From the NCBI RefSeq assembly GCF_004348685.1, contig NZ_SMKO01000011.1, forward strand, positions 54,581-118,580: DNA of 64,000 bases, written 5' to 3'. Under the pieces are notes generated by a model. The model did no database searches and was not told where the DNA came from. It was given only the letters and a program-made list of their open reading frames with translations. Origin of the DNA: Nonomuraea deserti. Lineage in GTDB: Bacteria; Actinomycetota; Actinomycetes; Streptosporangiales; Streptosporangiaceae. Positions 18,348-26,593 of this stretch are shown one piece after another (within the stretch, counting starts at the first letter, position 1; the number at the start of each line of letters is the position of its first letter). Made by a program: the position numbers and the translations under genes.

Positions 18348-19141
18348 CCGCTCGGCCCGCACCCGCTGGAGGCGCGATGACCACGCTGGACTTCACCCCC
18401 GCGCCCGGTGCGGCGCCGTTCACGCGCATGGTGTTCGCGCAGGCGCGCGCCGAGGTCCGCGCGACCCTCCGCAACGGCGAGCAGCTGGCGCTCACGCTGG
18501 TCCTCCCGGTGTTGCTGCTGACGGGGTTCTCGATGATGCCGCTGATCGACGTCGGCGGCAGCCGGGTCGACTTCCTGACGCCCGGCGTGCTGGCCCTGGC
18601 CGTCATGTCCACGGCGTTCACCGGCCAGGCCATCGCGACCGGGTTCGAGCGCCGCTACGGCGTGCTGAAGCGGCTGGGCGCGACGCCGCTGTCCAGAGCC
18701 GGTCTCATGCTCGCCAAGACGGCCGCCGTCGTGGCCGTGGAGGTCATCCAGGCCGTCGTGATCGTGGCCGTGGGGCTGGCGCTGGGGTGGCGGCCGCACG
18801 GGTCGTTCCTGAGCGCCGCGCTGCTCATCGTGGTCGGCACGGCGGCGTTCAGCGGCCTGGGGCTGCTCATGGCGGGCACGCTGCGCGCCGAGGCGACGCT
18901 GGCCGCCGCCAACCTCGTCTACCTCGTGCTGCTGGGCGCGGGCGGGGTCGTCTTCCCGCTGTCGAAGTTCCCCGAGGGGATGCGGCCGGTGCTGGAGATC
19001 CTGCCGATCTCGGCGCTGACCGGCGGGCTGCGATCGGTGCTCGCGGGGGGCGCGGCGCTGCCGCTCGTCCCGCTGGCGGTGCTGGCGGCGTGGGCGGTGC
19101 TGTCGCTGGGGCTGGTCTCGCGCACCTTCCGCTGGGAGTGA
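18344..19141 (+). CDS. ABC-2 type exporter permease
   Basis: This 265-residue membrane protein has about six helices and the ABC-2 pattern, including GFERRYGVLKRLGATPLSR, the cytoplasmic loop conserved in DrrB-like permeases. ATG 18344 overlaps the ATPase stop by 4 nt; a later in-frame ATG at 18377 is possible. It forms the membrane part of the preceding ATPase complex. Confidence 0.9.
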   Translation: MTARPAPAGGAMTTLDFTPAPGAAPFTRMVFAQARAEVRATLRNGEQLALTLVLPVLLLTGFSMMPLIDVGGSRVDFLTPGVLALAVMSTAFTGQAIATGFERRYGVLKRLGATPLSRAGLMLAKTAAVVAVEVIQAVVIVAVGLALGWRPHGSFLSAALLIVVGTAAFSGLGLLMAGTLRAEATLAAANLVYLVLLGAGGVVFPLSKFPEGMRPVLEILPISALTGGLRSVLAGGAALPLVPLAVLAAWAVLSLGLVSRTFRWE

Positions 19142-19147
19142 AGGAGA

Positions 19148-19178
19148 GCCCCGGGCGGCGATGACCGCGAGCCGGGGC
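19148..19178 (+). terminator. Hairpin after the ABC exporter operon
   Basis: GCCCCGG-GCGG (19148-19158) pairs with CCGC (19165-19168) and CCGGGGC (19172-19178), giving 11 bp with a 3-nt bulge. It begins 7 nt after the permease stop. Confidence 0.6.
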
Positions 19179-19352
19179 GCGATGGTGAGGGACCCGAGGT
19201 GACACGCCGCCCAGGCTTTCATCGAGCCCGCTGCTCGCCACAACCTTTACGGCTTCCAGCCGTTGCGATGGACATGCCGCTCCCTCTCGAGCGGTAGGTA
19301 AGGGCCCGAGGCATAGGAGGAGAACACCCCCTCTCGTACAGGACAGTGAGTG

Positions 19353-20834
19353 ATGAGCACCGAGGGCAGGCGTTGGATCTTCGCCGATCAGCTGGGGGAG
19401 CACTTCCTCGACGCGGCCGACCAGCCGGTGCTGCTGATCGAGTCGCGGGCCGTGCTGCGCCGCAGAAAATTCCACCGTCAGAAGGCCCACCTGGTGCTCT
19501 CGGCACTGCGGCACCGTGCGGCCGAGCTCGGTGACCGCGCCGCCTTCATCCGGAGCGACACCTACAGCGAGGCGCTCGCCCGCGTGCGCGAGCCCCTGAC
19601 GGTGTGCCGTCCCACCTCACACACCGCAGCGGACTTCGTCGCCGGGCTGCCGAACGTCACCGTGCTGGAGCCGCGCGGATTCGCCAGCACAGAGGCAGAG
19701 TTCGCCCGTTGGGCGCAGGAGCGCAGGCGGGGACGTCTGCTGATGGAGGACTTCTACCGGGACGCCAGGCGACGGCTGGACGTGCTCATGGAAGGGGACG
19801 AGCCCGTCGGCGGACGGTGGAACCTCGACACCGAGAACCGACAGCCTCCTCCCCCGGGCGGGATGGACGCCCTCAGCCCCTGGCGGCCCACAGAGGACGA
19901 GATCGACGAGCAGGTCCGTCACGATCTCTCCCGGTGGGAACGCGACGGCGACATGGCCTTCGTCGGCCGTGACGCACCCCGCGCTTTCCCCGCCACCCGG
20001 GCCGAGGCCCTCGCCGCACTGGAAGACTTCACGACCCATCGGCTGCCCCGCTTCGGCCCTCACCAGGACGCCATGCTCGCGGACGACCCGGTGATGGCGC
20101 ACAGTCTCCTGTCTGCCGCGCTGAACCTTGGCCTGCTCGGCCCCATGGAGTGCGTGCGCGCGGCCGAGGCGGCCTATCTCGCGGCGCGGGCGCCGCTGGC
20201 GAGCGTGGAGGGGTACATCCGCCAGGTCATCGGCTGGCGTGACTACATCTGGCACCTGTACTGGCACCTGGGCCCCTCCTACCGCGAGGAGAACCGGCTG
20301 GCCGCCGAGCTCCGGCCGCCTGAATGGTTCCGCGAACTGGACGCCGGATCGGTGCAGGCCCGCTGCCTGTCATGGGCGTTGGAGCAAGTTCGTGACCACG
20401 CGTTCACCCATCACATCGTCCGCCTGATGGTGCTCGGCAACTACGCCCTCCAGCGCGGGTTCCACCCCGGCGACATGGCCGACTGGTTCCACCGCTGCTT
20501 CGTCGACGGGTACGACTGGGTGATGATCCCCAACGTCGTCGGCATGTCCCAGTATGCCGATGGCGGCACCCTGGCCACCAAGCCGTACGCGGCGGGCGGC
20601 GCCTACATCAACCGGATGAGCGACTTCTGCGGCGAGTGCCGCTACCGTCCGACCGAGCGCACCGGCGAGGCGGCGTGCCCCTTCACCGCAGGCTACTGGT
20701 GGTTCCTGGCCCGTAATGAGCACCGTCTCAAAGGCAACCATCGCGTGGCCGTCCAGCTCAAGAACCTGCACCGGCTGTCCGACATCGACGAGGTGTGCGC
20801 ACGCGAGCGGGACCGGGGAACCGATCCGCCGTGA
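19353..20834 (+). CDS. Iron-sulfur cryptochrome/photolyase (FeS-BCP, PhrB-like)
   Basis: This 493-residue protein belongs to the photolyase-related family that includes bacterial (6-4) photolyase PhrB and CryB. It should bind FAD and repair UV (6-4) lesions or sense light. The N-terminal WIFADQLGEHFL is the DPRP Rossmann domain. All four [4Fe-4S] cysteines are visible: one in VQARCLSWALEQ, two in DFCGECRY and one in AACPF. The family helices SVEGYIRQVIGWRDYIWHLY and RLMVLGNYALQRGFHP are present. ATG 19353 follows AGGA by 9 nt; GTG 19350 is an alternative. No carotenoid or light-regulator genes are nearby. Confidence 0.9.
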   Translation: MSTEGRRWIFADQLGEHFLDAADQPVLLIESRAVLRRRKFHRQKAHLVLSALRHRAAELGDRAAFIRSDTYSEALARVREPLTVCRPTSHTAADFVAGLPNVTVLEPRGFASTEAEFARWAQERRRGRLLMEDFYRDARRRLDVLMEGDEPVGGRWNLDTENRQPPPPGGMDALSPWRPTEDEIDEQVRHDLSRWERDGDMAFVGRDAPRAFPATRAEALAALEDFTTHRLPRFGPHQDAMLADDPVMAHSLLSAALNLGLLGPMECVRAAEAAYLAARAPLASVEGYIRQVIGWRDYIWHLYWHLGPSYREENRLAAELRPPEWFRELDAGSVQARCLSWALEQVRDHAFTHHIVRLMVLGNYALQRGFHPGDMADWFHRCFVDGYDWVMIPNVVGMSQYADGGTLATKPYAAGGAYINRMSDFCGECRYRPTERTGEAACPFTAGYWWFLARNEHRLKGNHRVAVQLKNLHRLSDIDEVCARERDRGTDPP

Positions 20835-20953
20835 CCCGGGGTACCGGCCGCAGATCGACGTCCAGGCCGACCGCGTGGAGCGCCTCGGTGAGTCTGTAGT
20901 GGCCGGCGAACGGATCCTTGATGCGGGCGGCGCTTCCCGGGCCCTACCGGGCG

Positions 20954-21239
20954 AACCAGCGAAAGCAGCTCACGGTCGTCGTCGGACAGGCCGCGCTACT
21001 CCATACAGCCAGAGCCTGGCCTCCTGCTCCGGCGGCAGTTCGTCCACCCGGCGCCAGGCGATGGTAAAGGTCTCCGCCACGACGTGGGCCGTGTACTGCG
21101 GAGAGTCACAGCGGCGTGCGGCATAGGCTGCGATCCGGTCGCGTGTCTCCCCGTAGACGACCTCGAACGTGGCTACCCGGTTGTCATCCACGGGCGGTTC
21201 CCATGGCTGGTCTTCTTCGTAAGTACGAAACTCGAACAT
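20954..21239 (-). pseudogene. Decayed ECF RNA polymerase sigma factor
   Basis: From ATG 21239 the frame encodes a sigma region 2: YGETRDRIAAYAARRC, VVAETFTIAWRRVDELP, then WLYGVAR. This is typical of actinobacterial ECF sigma factors. The frame then stops at 20970. In another frame, 20954-20989 encodes LSDDDRELLSLV, the usual beginning of region 4. The linker between the two regions is missing and the frame is shifted, and the rest of region 4 is absent. This is a gene remnant with an internal deletion plus frameshift. Confidence 0.75.
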
Positions 21240-21362
21240 CCTCTACATGGCGCAAGAAGCCCGTCATTTCGCGTGACTTTGAGAGATCTTCAGAGTTGGC
21301 GAATCGGCCCCCCGCCCCGTCACACGGAGCGGTCGGCCTCACCTCAGCCGAAGGCCGAAGCG

Positions 21363-22544
21363 CTACCGACGACCCTGGTAGCGGCGCCTGGCGAGCGCGG
21401 CCACCACGGTCAGCGGGACCGCCGCGCCCGCCGCCAGGCCGAACAGCAGCGCGTACCTCCCGTGGTCGGCCAGCGGCCCGGCCGCCCATGACGCCGCCGC
21501 GCTGCCCACGAACAGCGCCGAGGCGAAGAACGCGATCGTCGTCCCCCTCGCCTCCGGCACCACGGAGGTGGCCCACGTCTGCAGCGACGAGTGCAGGAAC
21601 GACCAGCCGCCGCCGAGCAGCAGCGCCGTCACGGTCACGGTCGGCAGGCTCACGTGCACGGTCACGATCGCGAAGCCGGCGCACAGCTGCGCGCCGCCCA
21701 CGGTCATCAGCAGCGGCGCGGGCCAGCGTCCCACCAGCCGCTTGACGAGCTTGGACAGCGCCCACAGACCCAGCCCGTACGCGGTGATGGCGAGCCCGGC
21801 CACGGCGGCGGCGAACCCGGCGTGCTGCAGCGCGGTGGCCAGGAAGGGCATGACGCCGAGCAGGATCGCCCCTTCGACGAACGCCAGCCCGAACACCAGC
21901 AGCGCCCAGCCGTGCCCGAGCACCGCCCCCAGGTAGCGGCCCACGCCCCGCGCGGCGCCCGCGGGCCCGGCGCGGGGCGGCTCGGGCAGCGAGCGGAGCG
22001 CGAACGCGCAGACCAGCGCGCAGGCGGCGGGCACCACGAACGCCACCCGCCAGTTCAGCAGGCCGGCGAGCACCCCGCCGAGGCCGGTGGCCAGGGCGGT
22101 GCCGAGGGAGGCGGCGGCCATCAGGTCCGTGAGCGCGCGCTGCCGGATCGACGCCCGGACCGTGTCGCCCACGTACGTCAAGCTGGTGGGGATCACCGCG
22201 CCGAAGCAGGCCCCGGCGACGATCCTGGCCGCCACCAGCGCCCCGAGCACGGGCATGAGGGCGGAGACCAGCCCTGCCAGCGCCGCGCCGAGCAGCGCTC
22301 CGCGCATCACCCGTACCCGGCCGAACCGGTCGGACAGCAGCCCCCACAACGGCTGGGACAGCCCGTAGGCCAAGTAGTAGCCGCTGGCGGCGGCGACGGA
22401 CGCCGACAGCGACACGTCCAGGTCCTCGGCGATCAGCACGAGCATGGGGGTGACGGCGAAGCGGTCGAAGCTGCTGACGAACGACGACACGGACAGGGCA
22501 GCCGGCGGCCGCTCGATGCTCACGGGGAGGTCAGGGGCTCTCAT
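21363..22544 (-). CDS. MFS transporter (AraJ/DHA1-like)
   Basis: This 393-residue twelve-helix major facilitator has the loop 2-3 motif GLLSDRFGRVRVMRG and the helix 5 motif region SLGTALATGLGGVLAG. It is probably a drug or sugar efflux pump. The start ATG 22544 is chosen; the frame stays open to 22586 but without a better start. It is divergent from the EamA exporter gene. No regulator is adjacent, and the substrate is unknown. Confidence 0.85.
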   Translation of the reverse strand: MRAPDLPVSIERPPAALSVSSFVSSFDRFAVTPMLVLIAEDLDVSLSASVAAASGYYLAYGLSQPLWGLLSDRFGRVRVMRGALLGAALAGLVSALMPVLGALVAARIVAGACFGAVIPTSLTYVGDTVRASIRQRALTDLMAAASLGTALATGLGGVLAGLLNWRVAFVVPAACALVCAFALRSLPEPPRAGPAGAARGVGRYLGAVLGHGWALLVFGLAFVEGAILLGVMPFLATALQHAGFAAAVAGLAITAYGLGLWALSKLVKRLVGRWPAPLLMTVGGAQLCAGFAIVTVHVSLPTVTVTALLLGGGWSFLHSSLQTWATSVVPEARGTTIAFFASALFVGSAAASWAAGPLADHGRYALLFGLAAGAAVPLTVVAALARRRYQGRR

Positions 22545-22656
22545 GCGTCCATAGTTCGTTTGTCTAACTAAGAGATCGAGTACCACTCTAAGTGTGGGAA
22601 TGTCGTAGGGCGTCAGTAGGCTCTAAGGGTTGTCCTTCTCACAGGTGAGGAGATCC

Positions 22657-23592
22657 GTGTCCGCCTTCGCCCTCGACGACCCGTTCGATCGCCGCCCCGG
22701 ACTGTCGCGGCCGGGCAGCGTGCTGCGCGCGGCCGCCGACTCGATACCGCCCTCCAGCCTCGTCCTGCTGGGGATCTTCAGCGTGCAGCTCGGCGCCGGA
22801 TTCGCCAAGGAGCTGTTCGCGGCGCTGCCTCCGAGCGCGGTGGTGTTCCTGCGCATCGCGGCAGGGGCGCTCATCCTGGGCGCGTTCGTCAGGCCGCGGC
22901 TCAAAGGGCTGGCCGGGCGCGACTGGGCGCTGGGCATCGGCTTCGGCGCGACGCTCGCGCTGATGAACCTCTCCTTCTACGAGGCCCTGTCGCGGCTGCC
23001 GATGGGGATCGCCGTGGCCGTCGAGTTCCTCGGGCCGCTGGGCGTGGCGGTGGCGGCCTCCCGGCGCAGGCTCGACCTGCTGTGGGTGGGCCTGGCCGGC
23101 GCGGGCGTGGTGCTGCTCGCCCCCTGGGGGCAGTCGGCGTCGGTGAGCTGGGCGGGGATCGCCTTCGCGATGCTGGCGGGGGCCTGCTGGGCCGGATACA
23201 TCCTGCTGTCGGCGGCGGCCGGGCAGCGTTTTCCCGGCACGAGCGGGCTGTCGTTCGCGATGATCGTGTCGGCCGTGGTGGTCGCCCCCGTCGGGATCAC
23301 GACCGGCGGGGCCGACCTGCTCCAGCCCGAGCTGCTGCTGATCGGCCTCGGCGTGGGGCTGCTGTCGTCGGTTATCCCCTACTCGCTGGAGCTGCAGGCG
23401 CTGCGGCGCATGCCCAAGCGGGTGTTCGGCATCCTGATGAGCATGGAACCGGCCGCGGCGGCGCTGATCGGGGTGCTGCTGCTGAGCGAGTTCCTGCACG
23501 TGCAGCAGTGGGCGGCGATCCTCTGCATCGTGGCCGCGAGCCTCGGCTCGACGCGGATGGCCGACCGCGTGAGCAGGCGCGGGAAATCGTGA
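22657..23592 (+). CDS. EamA/RhtA-family amino-acid or metabolite exporter
   Basis: This 311-residue protein has ten predicted helices in two EamA repeats, the second ending SMEPAAAALIGVLLLSEFLHVQQW, with typical PAxAxxG-type features. RhtA-like members export threonine and homoserine. GTG 22657 is chosen because GAGGAG lies 4 nt upstream; a TTG at 22630 would extend it by nine residues. Confidence 0.86.
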   Translation: MSAFALDDPFDRRPGLSRPGSVLRAAADSIPPSSLVLLGIFSVQLGAGFAKELFAALPPSAVVFLRIAAGALILGAFVRPRLKGLAGRDWALGIGFGATLALMNLSFYEALSRLPMGIAVAVEFLGPLGVAVAASRRRLDLLWVGLAGAGVVLLAPWGQSASVSWAGIAFAMLAGACWAGYILLSAAAGQRFPGTSGLSFAMIVSAVVVAPVGITTGGADLLQPELLLIGLGVGLLSSVIPYSLELQALRRMPKRVFGILMSMEPAAAALIGVLLLSEFLHVQQWAAILCIVAASLGSTRMADRVSRRGKS

Positions 23593-23619
23593 GCGGGCGC
23601 AGGAGACAGTGTCCGCACC

Positions 23620-23671
23620 CGCGTGACAGGTCCGCGTGACAGGTCCGCATGACGGGCCCACGTGATGGGCC
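23620..23671. repeat. Four tandem 13-bp units
   Basis: Units start at 23620, 23633, 23646 and 23659. The first two are identical (cgcgtgacaggtc) and the others differ by 2-5 bases. Confidence 0.85.
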
Positions 23672-23710
23672 GCCGCGCGCCCGTGGGATGGGGTCTCGGG
23701 CGCGCGGCGG
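23670..23710 (+). terminator. Hairpin after the EamA gene
   Basis: A perfect 14-bp stem (23670-23683 with 23697-23710, ccgccgcgcgcccg) has a 13-nt loop. It directly follows the 13-bp repeats, 78 nt after the EamA stop. Confidence 0.7.
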
Positions 23711-23976
23711 GGGGCTCGGCCTCGGTGGGCGGGTGTGCCGAGCCCGGTGAAGGTCAGCGGAGTGCGGGAGTCCGCTTGACCAGGCTGACGCCACCACCCG
23801 GCAGCGGGAGTGGCGTGGTCCGGTGGTCCGATGGACCAGGACGACAGGGCCGCCGGGCGCCCGCGCGAGGCGCCGCTCAGCCGGCCCGCATCGAGGTTAC
23901 CTCGATCAGGGAGCGCACGATCCCTAAATGTCGGAACTTACCGCTCGGATCGCGGGCCAACCCGGCATCGCCGGGC

Positions 23977-24645
23977 TCAGTGCTCGGCCCAGATGCCGCG
24001 TACGTGACCGATGTGCTCTTCCATGATCTGGCTGACGGCGGCGGCGTCGCCGCTCTTGAGCGCGTCGAGCAGCGCCAGGTGCTCCCTGGCCGAGTCGGCC
24101 AGCGTGCCCCGCTCGGAGAGCTGCGACAGCCCGTAGAGCCTGGCCCTGGTGCGCAGGTCACGCACCACGGAGACCAGGTGGGCGTTGCCGCACAGGGCCA
24201 GCAGCTCGACGTGGAAACGCAGATCGGCGTCGACGTACGCCAGCAGGTCGCCCCGCTCGCTGGCCGAGACGATCTCCTCGGCGACGGGCCTGAGCCGCTC
24301 GAACTCCTCGGCCCGCGCGCTGTCGGCCAGCCTGGCCACCGTGGGCACCTCGATGAGCTGGCGGATCTCGGTGAGCTCGTCGAGATCGCGGTCGGACAGC
24401 TCGGTCACCCGGAAACCCTTGTTGCGCACCGCCTCGACCAGGCCCTCCTTGGCCAGGTCGAGCATGGCCTCGCGGACGGGCGTGGCCGAGACGCCGAACT
24501 GGGCGGCCAGCACCGGCGCGGAGTAGACCACCCCCGGCCGCATCTCACCCGTGATCAGCGCGGCGCGCAGCGCATGAGCGACCTGCTCCCGCAGGCTCTG
24601 CCGCTCCCCCACCATCGGCAGGTCGAGCCGGTCCTCGGCGACCAT
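23977..24645 (-). CDS. GntR/FadR-type regulator of the hydroxyproline cluster
   Basis: This 222-residue regulator has an N-terminal winged helix (LREQVAHALRAALITGEM; VSATPVREAMLDLAKEGLV) and a C-terminal FCD ligand domain. The FCD metal residues are visible in DADLRFHVELL, EHLALL and EEHIGH. FCD-type GntR proteins commonly sense small carboxylates and control catabolic operons. It lies 14 nt after the last enzyme gene on the same strand, so it probably controls this operon. The start is ATG 24645, with a GGAGGGGG-like site upstream. Confidence 0.9.
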   Translation of the reverse strand: MVAEDRLDLPMVGERQSLREQVAHALRAALITGEMRPGVVYSAPVLAAQFGVSATPVREAMLDLAKEGLVEAVRNKGFRVTELSDRDLDELTEIRQLIEVPTVARLADSARAEEFERLRPVAEEIVSASERGDLLAYVDADLRFHVELLALCGNAHLVSVVRDLRTRARLYGLSQLSERGTLADSAREHLALLDALKSGDAAAVSQIMEEHIGHVRGIWAEH

Positions 24646-24659
24646 CCCGCCACCCCCTC

Positions 24660-25604
24660 CTACGTCCAGGCCTCGTAAGCGGCAGCCGCGACCACGAGGT
24701 CCTCCCACGCCATGCCCGTGCCTTTGAACACGCGCGGCCCCGGCCCTGCGAGCACTCTTCCGGCGATCAGGTCCGCGAGGTTGCCGGCGAGATGACCAGT
24801 CGTGATCGTACCTTGGCGGATCGGGACGATCAGGTCACCCGCCTCCTCCATGGCGGCCGCCCTGGCCTCGACGACCACGGTGGCACGCGCGACGAGATCG
24901 CCGTCGAGCTCGCGGGCGCCGGGCTCGTGCGACCCTACGGCGACGACGGTGGCGCCGTCGCGGGCGAGCTTACCGGGGAACAGGGGTTCCCTGGCGGTGG
25001 TGCAGCACGCCACGAGGTCGGCCCCGGCCACCGCCTCATGGCTCTCGCCGTCCTCGGCCGAGGTCAGCGCCCGCGCGTCCAGCCCGAGCGCGCGGCAGTG
25101 CCCGGCGAGCGCCTCGGCGCGTCCGGGATCGCGCCCGACGACCGTCACTTCCGCGACGGGCGCCACCTCGCGCAACGCCGCCACGTGCCCCCACGCCTGC
25201 GGCCCGCTGCCGTACACCACCAGCCGCCGCGCCCCCGGCTGGGCCAGGTGGCGGACGGCCAGCGCCGAGACGGCGGGCGTGCGCAGCGAGGTGAGCGCGA
25301 TCCCGTCCATGGCCGCGAGCGGGGCCAGCGTCCCGCCGTCCAGCAGCAGGTACGTCCCCTGGATCCGGGGCAGCCCCCGCCCCGGGTTGGCCGGCGCGAC
25401 GGTGGCGGCCTTCACCCCCGCGTACCGCCCGGCCGCGGCGGGCATCAGCAGCAGTTGCCCGGCGGGCACGTCCACGACCGACCGTTGCGGCGTGTCCTCC
25501 GGGTCGAGCCCGGCCCTGAGGGCGTCCTCGAGAACCTGTACGGCCCGCCCGGGCGGCACCAGCCGCTCCAGCGTGGCGGCGTCGAGATACGGCAGCGTGC
25601 TCAT
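24660..25604 (-). CDS. Ornithine cyclodeaminase/mu-crystallin family ketimine reductase
   Basis: This 314-residue NAD(P)-dependent enzyme has the Rossmann motif VVYGSGPQAWGHVAAL and the family segment RIQGTYLLLDGGTLAPLAAMDG. In hydroxyproline clusters, family members such as LhpI reduce delta-1-pyrroline-2-carboxylate, the product of trans-3-hydroxy-L-proline dehydration, to L-proline. That role is inferred from context; ornithine cyclodeaminase activity cannot be excluded. Its ATG overlaps the stop of the upstream racemase-family gene (ATGA). Confidence 0.85.
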   Translation of the reverse strand: MSTLPYLDAATLERLVPPGRAVQVLEDALRAGLDPEDTPQRSVVDVPAGQLLLMPAAAGRYAGVKAATVAPANPGRGLPRIQGTYLLLDGGTLAPLAAMDGIALTSLRTPAVSALAVRHLAQPGARRLVVYGSGPQAWGHVAALREVAPVAEVTVVGRDPGRAEALAGHCRALGLDARALTSAEDGESHEAVAGADLVACCTTAREPLFPGKLARDGATVVAVGSHEPGARELDGDLVARATVVVEARAAAMEEAGDLIVPIRQGTITTGHLAGNLADLIAGRVLAGPGPRVFKGTGMAWEDLVVAAAAYEAWT

Positions 25605-26593
25605 CGCAGGGTGAACCCCGTTCCCATCGGATCGTCGGGATCGAGCTCGAAGGAGTGCCGCCCGGTCCGGTACGCCATGCCCTCGATCTCCGGGACGACC
25701 GCGCCCTCGGTGACGCCGGCCACCCGGGCGCGGAAGGTGCTGCCGACGACGCTGGTGTGGATCAGCGGGCCGCGCAGGCCCGAGTCGTGCAGCAGCGCCA
25801 GCCGGGCGGCGGTGCCCGACCCGCAGGGCGAGCGGTCCACCTCCCCGTCGGCGAACACCGCCACGTTGCGCTGGTGCGCCACGCCGTCCACGTCGGGCAG
25901 CTCGTCGTAGAAGATCACGCCGTAGACGCCGGAGAGCCGGTCGTCGGAGGGATGCCGGGAGGCGGGGTGGCCGGCCAGGTCGGCCTTGACGCGCCGGGCG
26001 TGCTCGATGAGCGCGGGCAGGTGCCGTGGCTCCACCGACAGCCCCACCGCCGCGGCGGGCACCGAGGCGTAGATGGCGCCGCCGTAGGAGACGTCGGCCG
26101 TCACCCCTCCGGCCGGCACGCCGCGGGCGATCACGAACGACGGCACGCTGACGAACGTCACCGCGCGCACGCGGCCACCGGAGCAGCGCACCCGGGCCGT
26201 GACGCGGCCCGACGGCACGTCGATGACCACGTCCGTCTCGCCGTCGGGAGCCGCGCCGGCCAGGCCCTCGCGCACCGCGTGGACGCCCAGCGCGATCGTG
26301 CCGTGGCCGCAGGCGGTGGAGAAGCCGTCCTTGTGCCAGAACAGCGCGCCGAACCGCGCGCCGGGGTCGTCGGGAGGGACCAGGAAGCACCCGTACATGT
26401 CGGCATGGCCCCGCGGCTCGTGGCACAGCAGCCGCCGCACGTGGTCGAACTCCGCCATCGCCGTGGAGCGGCGGTCGAGCACGCTGGAGCCGGGGATCTC
26501 GGGCACGCCGCCGGTCACGATCCTGAACGGCTCGCCGCCCGTGTGGTAGTCGACCGTCGTGATCGCGTCGCGTGGACCGGGCGCGCGGCTCAC
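25601..26593 (-). CDS. Proline racemase family enzyme A
   Basis: This 330-residue protein of the proline racemase superfamily may act on hydroxyproline. Both catalytic cysteines are present, in FSTACGHGTIALG and VDRSPCGSGTAARL, which is the epimerase/racemase pattern. Trans-3-hydroxyproline dehydratases typically have threonine at the second site. Its coupling to a ketimine reductase would favour the dehydratase, but the residues argue for a racemase or 2-epimerase, so the function is open. GTG 26593 overlaps the stop of the upstream homologue (GTGA). Confidence 0.82.
   Translation of the reverse strand: MSRAPGPRDAITTVDYHTGGEPFRIVTGGVPEIPGSSVLDRRSTAMAEFDHVRRLLCHEPRGHADMYGCFLVPPDDPGARFGALFWHKDGFSTACGHGTIALGVHAVREGLAGAAPDGETDVVIDVPSGRVTARVRCSGGRVRAVTFVSVPSFVIARGVPAGGVTADVSYGGAIYASVPAAAVGLSVEPRHLPALIEHARRVKADLAGHPASRHPSDDRLSGVYGVIFYDELPDVDGVAHQRNVAVFADGEVDRSPCGSGTAARLALLHDSGLRGPLIHTSVVGSTFRARVAGVTEGAVVPEIEGMAYRTGRHSFELDPDDPMGTGFTLR

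Larger units (their letters stand above)
23593..23976. other. Gap between EamA gene and gntR
   Basis: This 384-bp region between convergent genes has no gene. It contains four 13-bp tandem repeats and a strong hairpin. The rest shows no clear structure. Confidence 0.6.

Noticed and set aside
22545..22656. AT-rich segment between the MFS and EamA genes as a defined operator
   Set aside because: Only weak inverted symmetry is visible and no adjacent regulator supports it; it probably just holds divergent promoters.
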